Assembly (NCBI GenBank): GCA_951640165.1
Contig: OX621259.1
Location: forward strand, 3,534,001 to 3,598,000
Direction: 5' to 3'
Source of the DNA: Pseudoips prasinana
Lineage: Eukaryota; Arthropoda; Insecta; Lepidoptera; Nolidae
Length of the DNA stretch: 64,000 nucleotides
Part shown: in pieces, positions 62,501 to 64,000 of the stretch
Numbering within the stretch: position 1 is the first letter of the stretch
How the letters are laid out: the number at the start of each line of letters is the position of its first letter
The notes under the pieces: generated by a model
Told to the model about the DNA's origin: nothing
Seen by the model: only the letters and a program-made list of their open reading frames with translations
The model's database searches: none
Position numbers and translations under genes: made by a program

Positions 62501-64000
62501 GCGCACGGAGCTGCGCGTGCACGCGTGTGCGCTCGCACTGCCGGCTGCCGACACCGTCAGGTACTGCGTTGTGTACTTACTAGTGCCACCGCCGCAAGCA
62601 GTCTGCGTGCGGCTCGCACTGCTGGCTGCCGACACCGTCAGGTACTGCAACGTGTACTTACTAGTGCCACCGCCGCAAGCAGTCTGCGTGCGGCTCGCAC
62701 TGCCGGCTGCCGACACCGTCAGGTACTGCAACGTGTACTTACTAGTGCCACCGCCGCAAGCAGTCTGCGTGCGGCTCGCACTGCCGGCTGCCGACACCGT
62801 CAGGTACTGCAACGTGTACTTACTAGTGCCACCGCCGCAAGCAGTCTGCGTGCGGCTCGCACAGCGTGCGGGGCGCCTGCTGCTGTCGCGCACGGAGCTG
62901 CGCGTGCACGCGTGTGCGCTCGCACTGCCGGCTGCCGACACCGTCAGGTACTGCGTTGTGTACTTACTAGTGCCACCGCCGCAAGCAGTCTGCGTGCGGC
63001 TCGCACTGCTGGCTGCCGACACCGTCAGGTACTGCAACGTGTACTTACTAGTGCCACCGCCGCAAGCAGTCTGCGTGCGGCTCGCACTGCCGGCTGCCGA
63101 CACCGTCAGGTACTGCAACGTGTACTTACTAGTGCCACCGCCGCAAGCAGTCTGCGTGCGGCTCGCACTGCCGGCTGCCGACACCGTCAGGTACTGCAAC
63201 GTGTACTTACTAGTGCCACCGCCGCAAGCAGTCTGCGTGCGGCTCGCACAGCGTGCGGGGCGCCTGCTGCTGTCGCGCACGGAGCTGCGCGTGCACGCGT
63301 GTGCGCTCGCACTGCCGGCTGCCGACACCGTCAGGTATTGCAACGTGTACTTACTAGTGCCACCGCCGCAAGCAGTCTGCGTGCGGCTCGCACAGCGTGC
63401 GGGGCGCCTGCTGCTGTCGCGCACGGAGCTGCGCGTGCACGCGTGTGCGCTCGCACTGCTGGCTGCCGACACCGTCAGGTATTGCAACGTGTACTTACTA
63501 GTGCCACCGCCGCAAGCAGTCTGCGTGCGGCTCGCACAGCGTGCGGGGCGCCTGCTGCTGTCGCGCACGGAGCTGCGCGTGCACGCGTGTGCGCTCGCAC
63601 TGCCGGCTGCCGACACCGTCAGGTATTGCAACGTGTACTTACTAGTGCCACCGCCGCAAGCAGTCTGCGTGCGGCTCGCACAGCGTGCGGGGCGCCTGCT
63701 GCTGTCGCGCACGGAGCTGCGCGTGCACGCGTGTGCGCTCGCACTGCCGGCTGCCGACACCGTCAGGTACTGCGTTGTGTACTTACTAGTGCCACCGCCG
63801 CAAGCAGTCTGCGTGCGGCTCGCACTGCTGGCTGCCGACACCGTCAGGTACTGCAACGTGTACTTACTAGTGCCACCGCCGCAAGCAGTCTGCGTGCGGC
63901 TCGCACTGCCGGCTGTCGACACCGTCAGGTACTGCAACGTGTACTTACTAGTGCCACCGCCGCAAGCAGTCTGCGTGTGGCTCGCACTGCCGGCTGCCGA
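59451..64000 (+). repeat. Exon-derived minisatellite, 144-bp and 81-bp units
   Basis: 41 head-to-tail units, the first being part of exon 6 and the last cut by the window. After the exon copy there are 19 long (144 bp) and 20 short (81 bp) complete units. The short form lacks 63 bp between two copies of CTCGCAC. Both lengths are multiples of three. Each unit carries CCACCGCCGCAAGCAGTCTG, the putative donor GTCAG/GTACTG (TATTG in some) and ACTTACTAGTG. Variants: TGCAAC or TGCGTT after the donor, CTGCCGGC or CTGCTGGC before it. A 1521-codon minus frame here is a by-product of the triplet-length units. Confidence 0.97.

Noticed and set aside
59372..63937. 1521-codon open frame on the minus strand
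   Set aside because: It consists only of the exon-derived array read backwards. The units are multiples of three and stop-free in several frames, and the real exon with splice sites is on the plus strand.

Overview
The window looks like nuclear DNA of a moth or butterfly (Lepidoptera). The evidence is AT-rich intronic sequence with GT/AG splice sites and a transposon set typical of that order: RTE non-LTR elements with (ATG)n-type tails, R1, Jockey and CR1-like non-LTR elements, tRNA-derived SINEs, short Helitrons that end in CTAG, mariner, hAT, and a Ty3-type LTR element. There are no prokaryotic genes, operons, rRNA or CRISPR arrays.

I find one host gene, on the + strand. Six short exons (14863-14975, 34336-34427, 46682-46771, 54609-54724, 57547-57680, 59432-59572) have acceptor and donor sites, and their codon phases join perfectly (2/2, 1/1, 1/1, 0/0, 2/2). 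They encode about 195 residues of one protein. One stretch resembles an ASH/MSP-type beta-sandwich of axonemal proteins, but I cannot name the family with confidence. Most of the rest of the window is its introns (about 19, 12, 8, 3 and 2 kb), filled with mobile elements.

Layout: 1-5652 is a 273-bp tandem array ending in a Helitron 3' terminus. 5.7-9.7 kb holds RT remnants, SINEs, Helitrons and a short RTE derivative. 9.9-12.2 kb is a Jockey element split by a 1065-bp DNA element with TA target sites. 14-19 kb holds exon 1, a hAT MITE and older debris. 20.3-24 kb is a CR1/Jockey-like non-LTR element with an 88-bp perfect inverted repeat at its 5' end. 24-26 kb holds palindromes and a 1-kb foldback element with a 9-bp target duplication. 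27.5-28.8 kb is a full-length mariner with one altered catalytic Asp. 28.9-31.8 kb is a decayed hAT element with 8-bp target duplications. 39.0-44.4 kb is an LTR element whose LTRs differ at one base but whose interior is dead; it carries two arrays of small hairpins. 47.2-52.8 kb is an R1-type element interrupted by a full-length RTE with a 13-bp target duplication and by a Jockey tail.

The most unusual feature is at the right end. From 59451 to beyond the window edge, the 3' part of exon 6, its splice donor and 22 bp after it are tandemly amplified. There are about 41 units of 144 or 81 bp. Every unit is a whole number of codons, so the exon's reading frame stays open to the window edge. 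The other leading observations are the AAAGC/GCTTT hairpin arrays, the RTE head-plus-tail short elements, and an unusual density of long perfect palindromes.
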